From assembly GCF_001643375.1 (NCBI RefSeq), contig NZ_LSHB01000054.1:1-64000 (forward strand): DNA of 64,000 nt. Reading direction: 5' to 3'. The notes under the pieces were generated by a model. The model saw nothing but the letters and a program-made list of their open reading frames with translations. It was not told where the DNA came from and did not search any database. The translations under genes and the position numbers were made by a program. Of this stretch, positions 9,050 to 17,249 are shown in pieces (positions within the stretch are counted from its first letter, which is position 1; each line of letters begins with the position of its first letter). The DNA is from Chryseobacterium sp. FP211-J200 (GTDB lineage Bacteria > Bacteroidota > Bacteroidia > Flavobacteriales > Weeksellaceae).

Positions 9050-11500
9050 TTAAAAATCAACCAAAAAATCTCTTTTGATAGATTTGTAAGCGGTGATCTC
9101 ATCAAATTCTTCCAGAGATCTTGCAAGCAATTCCTTATATATTTTGTAGTTCTTATTTTTCGGAAACTTCAGTAGAATCTGATATTGGTAAAGGTTGTTG
9201 ATCCTTGCAATAGGGGATTTTTCTGGTCCGAGAATGCATTCTTCCGGAATATACTTTCTAAGAACTGAACCTAAGAATTGGGAAGCCCTGTTCAATTTGT
9301 CTTCTTTTCTATGTTTCAGCTCGATCATTATCAATTTCACAAATGGCGGATAGAGAAATTTCTTTCTTTCGTCAAGAAAATAATCATATATCTCTTTAAT
9401 ATTCTGATTCTTAATCAATTCAAAAATGGAATGCGATGGATTATAAGTTTGAATCAAGATTTTTCCTTCACCCGAAACTCGTCCAGCTCTTCCTGCAACT
9501 TGCGTAATCAATTGATAAGCTCGTTCCTCCGCCCGAAAATCCTGAACATAAATCAATGCATCCGCTTTCGGAATCACGACCAATTCTATATTTTCAAAAT
9601 CCAGACCTTTGGAGATCATCTGCGTTCCGACCAAAATATCGGTTTCGCCATTTTCCAGTTTTTCGTAGAGTTTTTCGTACGCAAACTTCTTGCGCATCGC
9701 ATCCACATCCATTCGGTCTACTTCGGCGTCAACAAATATTTTTTGAGTTTCCTCTTCGATTTGTTCCACGCCAACACCTTTCGTATTCAGATTGGTACCG
9801 TGACAACTTGGGCAAGCGGTCGGTTTTCCGGCTCTGTGCCCGCAGTAATGGCATTTCAACTCATTCGCAGCTTTGTGATAAGTCATTACAACATCGCAAT
9901 TGCTACAATAAGTCACGTGTCCGCAGGTTTCACATTCGATGACATTGGCGTAACCACGGCGGTTGTGGAGAATGATGCTTTGTTTTTTGTGTTCTAATTG
10001 AAGATTGATTTCGTCAACCATTTTCTGGCTGAAATTCCCAATGATTTTCTTCTGACTCTGCGCTTCCTTAACATCGATGATTTCAAATTTAGGAACATCC
10101 ACGTTTCCAAATCTCTCATTCAAAGGAACATAACGAAGTTTATCCTTCATGGCCAAATCATAACTTTCCAACGATGGCGTTGCCGAACCGAGAATCAGTT
10201 TTGAATTATAAAATTCCGCCAACATCATCGCCGCATCTTTCGCATTAAAAAAGAAATTGGAATCTCTGGATTTATAAGCAGAATCGTGTTCTTCATCCAC
10301 AATCAACAATCCTAAATTCTCAAATGGAAGAAACAGAGAATTTCGAGTTCCAATCAAGATTTGAAGTTCGTTTTTCTTAATTTTCCGCCAGACTTCTACC
10401 CTTTCAAAATCCGTTAATTTGTTGTGATAAAATCCAAGTTTTTTCCCATATTTTTTTTCGAGACGAATGGTGATCTGTTTTGTCAAAGCAATCTCCGGCA
10501 GAAGCAAAAGCACGTTTTTCCCAGAATTGACACAGTCTTCAATTTTCTCAAGATAAATATGCGTTTTTCCGGAAGAAGTGATGCCGTGTAGCAAAACGTT
10601 TTTATCTTCTTCAAAAGCTTTATTAATTTCAAAAACCGCTAGCTTCTGATTTTCAGTCAATTGCTCAATTTCTTCCAATTCGCCTTCGTAAGAATCGATC
10701 CTGTCTTTTTCGAGGTAATATTCCTGAACAAGTTTTTTTTCAATAAGCGATTTGAGTTGAGAATTATTGAAATTTCCCTCGTCAAAAATCTCTGATTTAC
10801 GAATTGGTTTCTCAGGATTTTCAGTTTCTTTATCCAAAATCAAAAGAAATAATTCTTGCTGTTTTCTTGCATTTTTTAAACTTGAAATGATTTCTGCAAG
10901 ATTATTTTTAATTTTTAATTCTTCATTATTAATTCGCAAGTAAGCGATTTCCTTGGCTTTATATTTCTCCGTGATTTTTTCATCAACCGAAATATATCGT
11001 TCATCAATTAGCGCATTGATGGTTTTGATGATTTCTTTTTTTGGAATAAAAGCTTCGATTTCCTGCAAATTCAGCATTTGACGAACCTCCAAAGCTTGAA
11101 GAAGATACGTTTCATTTGCATCCAGATTTTGCCAGTCAATTGTTCTTTCTGATAATAACCGGACGTAAGTTTCGCTTTCTAATTTAAGCGAAGATGGAAA
11201 TGCAAAACGGTAAATTTCGCCAAGATTGCAGAGATAATAGGAACTCATCCAATTCCAGAATTCCAATTGCTGTTTCGGAACGATTGGTTGATTGTCAAGC
11301 AAATTGATGATTTCTTTCGGAACAAAACTATCGTCGAATTCATCAAACAATTCCGCGACAATTCCGGTGTAAATTTTCTTTCCGCCAAACGGAATGAGAA
11401 CTCGCATTCCGACTTCAATTTTGTTCATTAAATCTTCCGGAACTTTGTACGTGAAAGTTCCTTTAAGATTGAGCGGAAGGATGATTTGGGCGAAGTTCAT
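9050..11500 (-). CDS. priA: Primosomal protein N' (replication restart helicase PriA)
   Basis: A 3' to 5' superfamily 2 helicase that reloads the replicative helicase at stalled forks. Seen in order: an N-terminal DNA-binding domain (FAQIILPLNLKGTFTYKVP), Walker A GITSSGKTHIYLEKI near residue 308, a DEEHD box, the zinc-binding segment with paired cysteines (CETCGHVTYCSNC, CHYCGHR, CPSCHG), and helicase motifs V and VI (GTQMISKGLDFENI, QVAGRAGR). Its 816 residues are typical for Bacteroidetes. The gene stands alone, with the toxin-antitoxin pair upstream on the same strand. Confidence 0.96.
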   Translation of the reverse strand: MNFAQIILPLNLKGTFTYKVPEDLMNKIEVGMRVLIPFGGKKIYTGIVAELFDEFDDSFVPKEIINLLDNQPIVPKQQLEFWNWMSSYYLCNLGEIYRFAFPSSLKLESETYVRLLSERTIDWQNLDANETYLLQALEVRQMLNLQEIEAFIPKKEIIKTINALIDERYISVDEKITEKYKAKEIAYLRINNEELKIKNNLAEIISSLKNARKQQELFLLILDKETENPEKPIRKSEIFDEGNFNNSQLKSLIEKKLVQEYYLEKDRIDSYEGELEEIEQLTENQKLAVFEINKAFEEDKNVLLHGITSSGKTHIYLEKIEDCVNSGKNVLLLLPEIALTKQITIRLEKKYGKKLGFYHNKLTDFERVEVWRKIKKNELQILIGTRNSLFLPFENLGLLIVDEEHDSAYKSRDSNFFFNAKDAAMMLAEFYNSKLILGSATPSLESYDLAMKDKLRYVPLNERFGNVDVPKFEIIDVKEAQSQKKIIGNFSQKMVDEINLQLEHKKQSIILHNRRGYANVIECETCGHVTYCSNCDVVMTYHKAANELKCHYCGHRAGKPTACPSCHGTNLNTKGVGVEQIEEETQKIFVDAEVDRMDVDAMRKKFAYEKLYEKLENGETDILVGTQMISKGLDFENIELVVIPKADALIYVQDFRAEERAYQLITQVAGRAGRVSGEGKILIQTYNPSHSIFELIKNQNIKEIYDYFLDERKKFLYPPFVKLIMIELKHRKEDKLNRASQFLGSVLRKYIPEECILGPEKSPIARINNLYQYQILLKFPKNKNYKIYKELLARSLEEFDEITAYKSIKRDFLVDF

Positions 11501-11587
11501 TTTTTGTCAGAAGTCGGAAGTCTGATGTCAGAAGATTATTAAAAATACAGCATTATGATAAGTTATATCATTTCAGAATTAGAATTC

Positions 11588-11866
11588 TTACTTATCACCA
11601 TAATGACCTTTAGCAGAAATGATTTCAATAGTTATTATTTTTTCTTCGACACTGTAAATGAACCGGTTTTTGCTGTCGATTCTTCTTGACCAGACGTTAC
11701 CGTTTTTATGCTTCAATCGTTCGGGTTTTCCCGTTCCAGAGTAAGGATTAATACGAAGTTCATCAATAAATACATCAATCTTCTTCAAAGCCGATTTATT
11801 ACCCGATTTTCTATAAGATAGAATGTCTTTTTCTGCTTCATCGGAAAGTTTTATTTGAAAAATCAT
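11588..11866 (-). CDS. YoeB-type toxin of a type II toxin-antitoxin module
   Basis: A 92-residue RelE-superfamily mRNA interferase that cleaves mRNA at the ribosome when free. The C-terminal half carries the Txe/YoeB signature: NPYSGTGKPERLKHK, GNVWSRRIDSKNRFIY and a final AKGHYGDK with the catalytic His-Tyr pair. Its start codon overlaps the antitoxin stop by four bases (ATGA), so the two are translationally coupled, antitoxin first. It lies in the chromosome well away from the ICE. Confidence 0.9.
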   Translation of the reverse strand: MIFQIKLSDEAEKDILSYRKSGNKSALKKIDVFIDELRINPYSGTGKPERLKHKNGNVWSRRIDSKNRFIYSVEEKIITIEIISAKGHYGDK

Positions 11867-12117
11867 AAACCTAATAATTCTTTCTGAGCTTCTATTGAAA
11901 GTATTTTAGATTTTGATTTCCCTGTTTTCAAGTTCTCAATTCTTCTTTCCAATTCCGCTACGTTTTCCGGAATATCAAAATAAGGGTCATCGCTGGGACT
12001 TAAGCTTTCCGATTTTTCTTCTTTAAAAACAAATTGCGCATCCAAAGCTTTCAAGACTTTTTTGAGTAATGACGCTTCTTTTCTGTTTCTTGGGTGTATG
12101 ATAATTGATGCTTCCAT
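11863..12117 (-). CDS. Antitoxin partner of the YoeB-like toxin
   Basis: An 84-residue protein encoded directly upstream of and overlapping the toxin. It begins with a short beta segment (MEASIIIHPRN) and continues with helices rich in Lys and Glu, ending in KILSIEAQKELLGL. It resembles the DUF2683-type antitoxins found with YoeB in Bacteroidetes rather than the Phd/YefM family. The role is inferred from gene order and size. It would neutralise the toxin and probably repress the operon. Confidence 0.75.
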   Translation of the reverse strand: MEASIIIHPRNRKEASLLKKVLKALDAQFVFKEEKSESLSPSDDPYFDIPENVAELERRIENLKTGKSKSKILSIEAQKELLGL

Positions 12118-12198
12118 CGTATTTTATTTTATTAAACCTCTACGAATTTACAATTTTTAATTTTTGTTTAAAATATCATTTATTAATCGTCATAATAC

Positions 12199-12894
12199 TT
12201 AAACTGTATAACTTTGGAACGCTTCTTCCAAACTTCCAAATTTACCTTTGAACTCAGAGATTAGTGAATCTTGGATGATGTTTCCTTGATGAATCAAAAT
12301 CACGCGCGAGCAAAGCGCTTCCACTTCCTGCATAATGTGCGTGGAGAGAATCACGGTTTTTTCTTTTCCTATTTCTTTGATGACGTTTCGGATCTCAACG
12401 ATTTGATTGGGGTCGAGTCCGTTGGTTGGTTCGTCGAGAATTAATAGGTCTGGTTCGTGAAGAATGGCTTGTGCTAAACCAACACGTTGTTTGTAACCTT
12501 TGGAAAGTTGTGAGATCTGCTTGGATTTTTCTGGTGTGATTCCTACTAATTCTATCACTTCTTCCACTCTTTCTTTTTTGATGTTGTGAAGATTTGCAAC
12601 AAATTGAAGATATTCTTTCACATACATCTCGTTGTAAAGTGGATTGTTCTCTGGAAGGAAACCGATTTTCTTTTTGGATTCGATTTCGTTTTCTGTGATG
12701 TTTTTGTCGTTGAAGAGGATTTCGCCTTCGTCGATTTTCAGGACGCCTGTGATGGATTTCATCAAGGTGGATTTTCCGGCGCCGTTTGGGCCGAGAAGTC
12801 CAATGATCTCGTTATTTGAAATGCTTATATTGATATCGTTGAGCGCAATTTGCTCTCCGAATTTTTTTGTGAGTCCTGAAATTTTTAAAGACAT
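12199..12894 (-). CDS. ABC transporter ATP-binding protein
   Basis: A 231-residue nucleotide-binding subunit with all motifs: Walker A GLLGPNGAGKSTLMKS, Q-loop in GFLPENNPLYNEMY, signature LSKGYKQRVGLAQA, Walker B LLILDEPTNGLDP and the H-switch in ILSTHIMQEVEAL. It resembles the GldA/NatA-type exporters of Bacteroidetes, but GldA is usually longer and no permease gene is adjacent, so the transported substrate cannot be named. It has no membrane segment and must pair with a permease encoded elsewhere. Confidence 0.88.
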   Translation of the reverse strand: MSLKISGLTKKFGEQIALNDINISISNNEIIGLLGPNGAGKSTLMKSITGVLKIDEGEILFNDKNITENEIESKKKIGFLPENNPLYNEMYVKEYLQFVANLHNIKKERVEEVIELVGITPEKSKQISQLSKGYKQRVGLAQAILHEPDLLILDEPTNGLDPNQIVEIRNVIKEIGKEKTVILSTHIMQEVEALCSRVILIHQGNIIQDSLISEFKGKFGSLEEAFQSYTV

Positions 12895-12991
12895 TCTTTT
12901 TTTGATTAAAAGATTAAAGAATTAAATGATTAAAAGATTAGAGGATTTTTAATCATTACAAAATTATGAAAAATTACTGTGTTTTTTTGAA

Positions 12992-13066
12992 CGCAAAGTC
13001 CGCAAAGATTTTTTTGATATTATTGAAAACATTTTAAGGTTTGCAAAGGCACTTCGACAGGCTCAG
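12992..13066. repeat. Dispersed intergenic repeat B, copy 2
   Basis: Same ordered blocks as 2392-2460: TCCGCAAAG, T-run, TTGATAT, TATTGAAAA, ATTTTAAGGTT and GCAAAGGCA, continuing into CTTCGACAGGCTCAG. The two copies sit about 10.6 kb apart in the chromosomal part, and none was noticed inside the ICE. Confidence 0.7.
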
Positions 13067-13201
13067 TATAAACTGCAAACTCATCAAAGAGAAACTATTA
13101 AAAACATACAGTTTGTGATCCTGAAAGAATGTCAACGTTTAGATTGCTACGGATAGACAAAATTGTGGTTTTATATAGACAGGTGATTTATACGGAAAAC
13201 C

Positions 13202-13309
13202 GCAGCCCGACTTGAGTGGAAATCCTTTTTTGCTTGTAACCAATTTCTATTTAAACTGAAATCGTCTGCAAAAAAGATTGGGAACGGAAGGCGGAAAAGC
13301 TGCCCAAAA
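13202..13309. repeat. Dispersed terminator-like repeat A, copy 3
   Basis: Left end AGCCCGACTTGAGTGGAAAT plus a T-run. Right end A-run, GATTGGGAACGGAAGGCGG and AGCTGCCCAAA. The ends match the copy at 5349-5437 with few changes while the middle differs, as expected for a repeat with a conserved stem and a free loop. Confidence 0.75.
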
Positions 13310-13369
13310 TATTTTTATTTTGTAACAAATTATTTTTATTTGTACTAACCGAATAGAGTTAAAGCAAGA

Positions 13370-13858
13370 ATGGATTCTGAGAAAGAATTTTTAGAGAAAA
13401 TCGATAAACATAAAGGGATTATTTTCAAGATCTCCAAAATGTATATGGACAATCGTGATGACCAAAATGACCTCTTTCAGGAGATCGTTTATCAGGTTTG
13501 GAAGTCTTTTTCGAGCTTCGAAGGTAAATCCGAATTCTCAACCTGGCTTTACAGAATTGCATTGAATACGGCGATTATTTTTTTGAAATCGGAAAAGCGA
13601 CGGAGCTTTATTCAGAACGATGATGTTTCGGTTTATAAAATCAAAGAGGAAGATTACAATCTGGAAGATGAGCTGAAACTGAAGCAAATGTATGAAGCCA
13701 TCCAAAAACTAAATCCAATCGACAAAGCCCTGATCTTCTATTATTTGGAAGATTTTTCCGGGAAAGAAATGGCGGAACAAATGGGAATCTCGGAGGGAAA
13801 TGCGCGGGTGAAACTGAATCGTGCGAAGGAAAAACTGAGAGAAATCATTAATGATTAA
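13370..13858 (+). CDS. RNA polymerase sigma factor, ECF (sigma-70 family)
   Basis: A 162-residue two-domain sigma factor. Region 2 is at residues 20-85 (DQNDLFQEIVYQVWKSFSSF, then FSTWLYRIALNTAI) and region 4 at 105-160, with the helix-turn-helix FSGKEMAEQMGISEGNARVKL and the closing RAKEKLREII. It would direct RNA polymerase to a small regulon. The next gene, 38 bases downstream on the same strand, encodes a membrane protein and may be its regulator, but that protein has no recognised anti-sigma motif. Confidence 0.9.
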   Translation: MDSEKEFLEKIDKHKGIIFKISKMYMDNRDDQNDLFQEIVYQVWKSFSSFEGKSEFSTWLYRIALNTAIIFLKSEKRRSFIQNDDVSVYKIKEEDYNLEDELKLKQMYEAIQKLNPIDKALIFYYLEDFSGKEMAEQMGISEGNARVKLNRAKEKLREIIND

Positions 13859-13896
13859 TTGTTAATTATTAGCAAGCATCTAATAAAATTAAAAAT

Positions 13897-14490
13897 ATGG
13901 AACTCGATAATTTAAAATCACTTTGGAATAAGGAGGATGTTTCCGAAACGCCGGAGATCTCGCCTGAGAAGCAGAGACAACTGCATCATCCTTTGGAACG
14001 TATCAGGAAAAATATGCGCTATGAATTTTGGTCAACCGTTATTCTGATGCCATTTATTTTGATTGCAATCTGGTTTTTTCCGTTGCCTTTCAGATTCAAT
14101 CTCTATATCGAAATTTTAGTGATCTCTATGACATTGGTGACGGTGTTCTTCTTCAGCAAATTCTTTAAACTTTATAAAGAGATCAGCAATCCGGCTTTGG
14201 GAACTTTGGATTCGTTGAAAGATCTTCTTCATCAGTTTGACCTTAACAAGCAATATTATCTTTCTTTTTATCTGAGTTTTGTTCCGTTTTTCGTCTGTGA
14301 AATGATCATTATCATAGAATCTATTCCATACACGCATCATTACACAAACGGTTATTTGACCTTGGTTTTTATTGGTTCAGTTGTGATAGGATTGTCAATA
14401 TTATATTTCATTGGAAATTGGTGGTTCCAACATTTTTATGGAAAATATATCAGGAAGATCGAAGTTTTGGTTGAGGAGATAAAGAAGTAG
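13897..14490 (+). CDS. Membrane protein encoded next to the ECF sigma factor, unknown function
   Basis: A 197-residue protein with a soluble N-terminus (about residues 1-45, MELDNLKSLWNKED...) and four predicted membrane helices (around 48-65, 72-90, 125-145 and 155-175), ending in a charged tail. An N-terminal cytoplasmic segment followed by membrane helices, together with co-orientation behind a sigma factor, suggests an anti-sigma or signalling role, which is inference. No enzyme motif is visible. Confidence 0.7.
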   Translation: MELDNLKSLWNKEDVSETPEISPEKQRQLHHPLERIRKNMRYEFWSTVILMPFILIAIWFFPLPFRFNLYIEILVISMTLVTVFFFSKFFKLYKEISNPALGTLDSLKDLLHQFDLNKQYYLSFYLSFVPFFVCEMIIIIESIPYTHHYTNGYLTLVFIGSVVIGLSILYFIGNWWFQHFYGKYIRKIEVLVEEIKK

Positions 14491-14592
14491 ATATTAGTTT
14501 GATTTTATCAATATTAAGGTCCCAAATTCAAAAGTTTGCGGCTTTTTATTTTCATTAATAAGCATCTGATTTTCATAAGCTGAAAATTTTTG

Positions 14593-14600
14593 TAAATTTG
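14593..14600 (+). promoter_or_regulatory. Possible -7 box of ruvX-def
   Basis: TAAATTTG fits the TANNTTTG -7 consensus and lies only eight bases before the ruvX ATG, so a transcript from here would have almost no leader. The -33 element is weak (TTTTC near 14570). The box may still be coincidental in AT-rich sequence. Confidence 0.4.
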
Positions 14601-14607
14601 CGAACTT

Positions 14608-15021
14608 ATGGGACAGATCCTGGCAATCGACTACGGAAAGGCAAGAACGGGAATCGCCGTTACAGACGACATGCAGATCATCGCAAGCGGGCTGACGACG
14701 GTGGAAACACCAAAACTTTTGGATTTTCTGAAAAAATACTTTTCCGAAAACGCAGTGGACGAAATTGTCGTAGGACTTCCCACAGACCTGAAAGGAAATA
14801 TGTCCGACATCGAGACCGAGATCCAGAAATTCATTTCCATCTTCGAGAAGGAATTTCCTGATAAAAAGATCAATCGTCTGGATGAGCGTTTCACTTCCAA
14901 AATGGCTTCTTTTTTCATTAGCCAAAGCGGAAAGAACAAGAAACAAAGACAGGAAAAAGGATTGATCGACAAAGTAAGTGCAACGATCATATTGCAGAAT
15001 TTTTTAGAACAAAAAAGATGA
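14608..15021 (+). CDS. ruvX: RuvX/YqgF-type pre-rRNA nuclease / putative Holliday junction resolvase
   Basis: A 137-residue RNase H-like nuclease needed for 16S rRNA 5'-end maturation in other bacteria, also described as a resolvase fold. Seen: ILAIDYGKARTGIAVTD with the first catalytic Asp, VGLPTDLKGN, and RLDERFTSKMA in the C-terminal half. The length is normal. Its stop overlaps the def start (ATGA at 15018-15021), a two-gene operon arrangement that couples translation of the pair. Confidence 0.92.
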   Translation: MGQILAIDYGKARTGIAVTDDMQIIASGLTTVETPKLLDFLKKYFSENAVDEIVVGLPTDLKGNMSDIETEIQKFISIFEKEFPDKKINRLDERFTSKMASFFISQSGKNKKQRQEKGLIDKVSATIILQNFLEQKR

Positions 15022-15590
15022 TTTTACCAATTAGAGCCTTTGGCGACTCTGTTTTGAGAAGAAAAGCACAGGAAATCAACAAAGATTATCCTGAGCTGAA
15101 AACGCTTATCGAAAATATGTTCGATACGATGAATGGTGCTAACGGAATTGGTTTGGCCGCTCCACAAATTGGACTGGACATTCGTCTTTTCATCATAGAC
15201 GTTTCGCCTCTTGCAGATGATGAAGATTATGAAGATATTGCGGACGAATTAAAAGACTTCAAAAAAGTGTTCATCAACGCACAGATCCTGGAAGAATCTG
15301 GCGAGGAATGGAAGTTCAACGAAGGCTGTCTCAGCATCCCGGAAGTACGAGAAGATGTGAAGCGAAAATCTACCATCAAAATAGAATATTACGACGAAAA
15401 TTTCGTTAAACATACCGATACTTTTAAGGACATCAGAGCTAGAGTGATTCAACACGAATACGACCATATCGAAGGAATTCTTTTCACAGACCACCTGAGT
15501 GCTTTGAAGAAGAAAATCGTAAAAGGAAAACTACAGAAGATCGCAAACGGCGACGTGAGCGTGAATTACAAAATGAGGTTTCCGAAGTAA
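15018..15590 (+). CDS. def: Peptide deformylase
   Basis: Removes the formyl group from the N-terminal methionine of nascent proteins. The three conserved motifs are present: GIGLAAPQIG (motif 1, near residue 41), EGCLSIPE with the metal-binding Cys (near 100), and QHEYDHIEGILF with the two metal-binding His and the catalytic Glu (near 143). Its 190 residues are typical of Bacteroidetes enzymes, including an acidic insert after motif 1. It is translationally coupled to ruvX. Confidence 0.96.
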   Translation: MILPIRAFGDSVLRRKAQEINKDYPELKTLIENMFDTMNGANGIGLAAPQIGLDIRLFIIDVSPLADDEDYEDIADELKDFKKVFINAQILEESGEEWKFNEGCLSIPEVREDVKRKSTIKIEYYDENFVKHTDTFKDIRARVIQHEYDHIEGILFTDHLSALKKKIVKGKLQKIANGDVSVNYKMRFPK

Positions 15591-15664
15591 AAATCAGATT
15601 CTAGAAGTTAGATATTAGAATTTAGATAAATAAATATTAAATAGATTAAAGAAAACATACTAAA

Positions 15665-16243
15665 ATGCAGTTAGAAAAAATTATTTCAATCTCCGGAAAA
15701 CCGGGACTTTTCAAATTGGTTTCTCAACTAAAGAACGGATTTATCGTTGAGGATATCTCGACTAAAAAGAAAACAAGCATCTCAAACTCAAGTCAAGTAA
15801 GTTTGTTGGACAATATTGCGATGTTCACTTTTGACAAAGAAGTTCCATTGTTCGAAGTTTTTGAAAATGTTGCAAAAAACTACGATTACAAACCAACAAT
15901 CAGCCACAAATCTTCTGGCGATGAGCTAAGAGCATTCATGACCGCTTCTCTTCCTAACTATGATGTGGAAAGAGTTTACGAATCTGATATCAAGAAACTG
16001 GCGCAATGGTATAACCTTTTGCACAAAGCTGGCTACATCACACCAGAAAGTTTCGTAAAAACAGATGCACCTTCTGAAGTGGTAGTTGCTGAAGAAAAAA
16101 CGGAAGAAGCAGCAGAGAAAAAACCTGCAGCTAAAAAAGCACCTGCTAAGAAAGCAGCTCCAAAAACGGAAGAAGCAACTGAAGAAAAACCGGCAGCTAA
16201 AAAACCAGCAGCTAAGAAAACGACTAAAAAAGAAGATCAATAA
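15665..16243 (+). CDS. DUF5606 family protein with Lys/Ala-rich tail
   Basis: A 192-residue protein of unknown function. The N-terminal two thirds form a compact domain (MQLEKIISISGKPGLFKLVS and onwards to about residue 135), conserved in Bacteroidetes as DUF5606. The C-terminal 55 residues are low complexity, made of repeated KKPAAKK and KAPAKKAA units like histone H1 or bacterial nucleoid tails, which suggests nucleic acid or polyanion binding. A strong terminator follows. Identification of the domain is from memory of the family. Confidence 0.75.
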   Translation: MQLEKIISISGKPGLFKLVSQLKNGFIVEDISTKKKTSISNSSQVSLLDNIAMFTFDKEVPLFEVFENVAKNYDYKPTISHKSSGDELRAFMTASLPNYDVERVYESDIKKLAQWYNLLHKAGYITPESFVKTDAPSEVVVAEEKTEEAAEKKPAAKKAPAKKAAPKTEEATEEKPAAKKPAAKKTTKKEDQ

Positions 16244-16300
16244 AATAAATTTTCTTTCCCTACCCTAAAGGGAGGAAATTTGATATTAATTTCAAATTAT

Positions 16301-16342
16301 AAAACTCTCTCAGAAATGTTTATTTTTGAGAGAGTTTTTTTT
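16301..16342 (+). terminator. Terminator after the DUF5606 gene
   Basis: AAAACTCTCTCA pairs with TGAGAGAGTTTT, followed by a further T-run. Confidence 0.85.
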
Positions 16343-16352
16343 GTGATAGAGT

Positions 16353-16424
16353 CTTCGAGAGCCTCAGGCCGACAGTCCTATCAACCCAAGTTTAATATTT
16401 GTTGTTATGCTGAGGCTCTCGAAG
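16353..16424. repeat. Inverted repeat with perfect 15-base arms
   Basis: CTTCGAGAGCCTCAG at 16353-16367 and its exact complement at 16410-16424, separated by 42 bases. A related fragment (CTTCTAGAGCCTCAG) occurs at 1909-1923, so it is probably another dispersed chromosomal repeat. Confidence 0.65.
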
Positions 16425-16452
16425 CATTTCCAATAAATAAATTCCTTATTGT

Positions 16453-17178
16453 ATGAAAGTTATTTCGCTAGTTCCATCGATTACGGAAACCTTGTTCGAT
16501 CTTGGTTTGACTTCTGAGGAAATTGTCGGACGGACAAAATTCTGCATTCATCCGAAAGAATTGGTAAAAGATGTTGAGATCATTGGCGGAACGAAAAACC
16601 TCAATATTGAGAAAATCAAAGCTTTGAAACCTGACCTCATCATTGCTAACAAAGAGGAGAATGTGAAAGAACAGGTTGAGGAACTGACGAAGGACTTCAA
16701 AGTTTTATTGACGAATGTGGAGACTTTGGAAGACAATTATTATTTGATCAAGCAACTTGGCCATCTATTTGGGAAGGAAGAAAAAGCGCAATATTTCAAT
16801 ATTAAAACCTACGAAGCTTTTGATATTCCGAAGCCTGAAAACAAATTAAAAGTGGCTTATCTGATCTGGAAAGATCCTTACATGACGGTTGGGGGCGATA
16901 CTTTTATTTCAAGGATCATGGAAGAATTAGGATTTGAAAATTTATTTAAAGACCAAAAACGTTATCCCGAAGTTCAATTGGAAGACCTAAAGGAAGCAGA
17001 CCTGATTTTCCTTTCTTCGGAACCTTTTCCATTTAAAGAAAAACATGTTGCGGAAATCCAGGCTATTTGTGTGGATCAGAAGATTATGATCGTGGATGGT
17101 GAGGCTTTTTCGTGGTATGGTTCGCACTTGGCGAAGTGTGGGGAATATTATCAAAACCTTCTGAAGGAAATTAATTAA
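16453..17178 (+). CDS. Helical-backbone metal/cobalamin-binding protein (BtuF-like) without signal peptide
   Basis: A 241-residue protein of the periplasmic-binding fold seen in BtuF and FecB-type receptors: MKVISLVPSITETLFDLGL at the start, VEIIGGTKNLNIEKIKALKPDLIIA, and a C-terminal lobe with VGGDTFISRIMEELGFEN. It starts directly with the fold and has no signal peptide, so it is probably cytoplasmic, or the export signal is absent, unlike true BtuF. No transporter genes are adjacent. Binding of a corrinoid or chelate is inferred from family resemblance. Confidence 0.75.
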   Translation: MKVISLVPSITETLFDLGLTSEEIVGRTKFCIHPKELVKDVEIIGGTKNLNIEKIKALKPDLIIANKEENVKEQVEELTKDFKVLLTNVETLEDNYYLIKQLGHLFGKEEKAQYFNIKTYEAFDIPKPENKLKVAYLIWKDPYMTVGGDTFISRIMEELGFENLFKDQKRYPEVQLEDLKEADLIFLSSEPFPFKEKHVAEIQAICVDQKIMIVDGEAFSWYGSHLAKCGEYYQNLLKEIN

Positions 17179-17192
17179 CAAAATTAGATTAT

Positions 17193-17225
17193 AAAAAAAG
17201 TCGCAAAATAAATTTACGACTTTAT
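17193..17225. terminator. Bidirectional terminator between convergent genes
   Basis: AAAGTCG and CGACTTT arms with flanking A and T runs, between the BtuF-like gene (+) and the GAF gene (-). Confidence 0.65.
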
Positions 17226-17249
17226 ATATTTAATTCTGATTTTAATATT

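Larger units (their letters stand above)
12895..13369. other. Gene-free interval holding one copy each of repeats A and B
   Basis: No credible open frame on either strand. The stretch begins with AT-rich simple sequence (GATTAAA/AGATTAAA units), followed by repeat B at 12992-13066 and repeat A at 13202-13309. The promoter of the sigma-factor gene should lie in the AT-rich last 60 bases, but no clean TANNTTTG box was found. Confidence 0.6.

Noticed and set aside
9278-9997. Plus-strand open frame of 239 codons
   Set aside because: It lies entirely opposite priA, whose helicase and zinc motifs are intact; the composition (Phe/Ile/Arg-rich) is typical of an antisense shadow.
14494-14946. Minus-strand open frame over ruvX
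   Set aside because: It is opposite a well-supported ruvX gene and has no family features.
15926-16240. Minus-strand Phe/Cys/Ser-rich frame
   Set aside because: It is the antisense of the Lys/Ala-rich tail of the DUF5606 protein, a low-complexity artefact.
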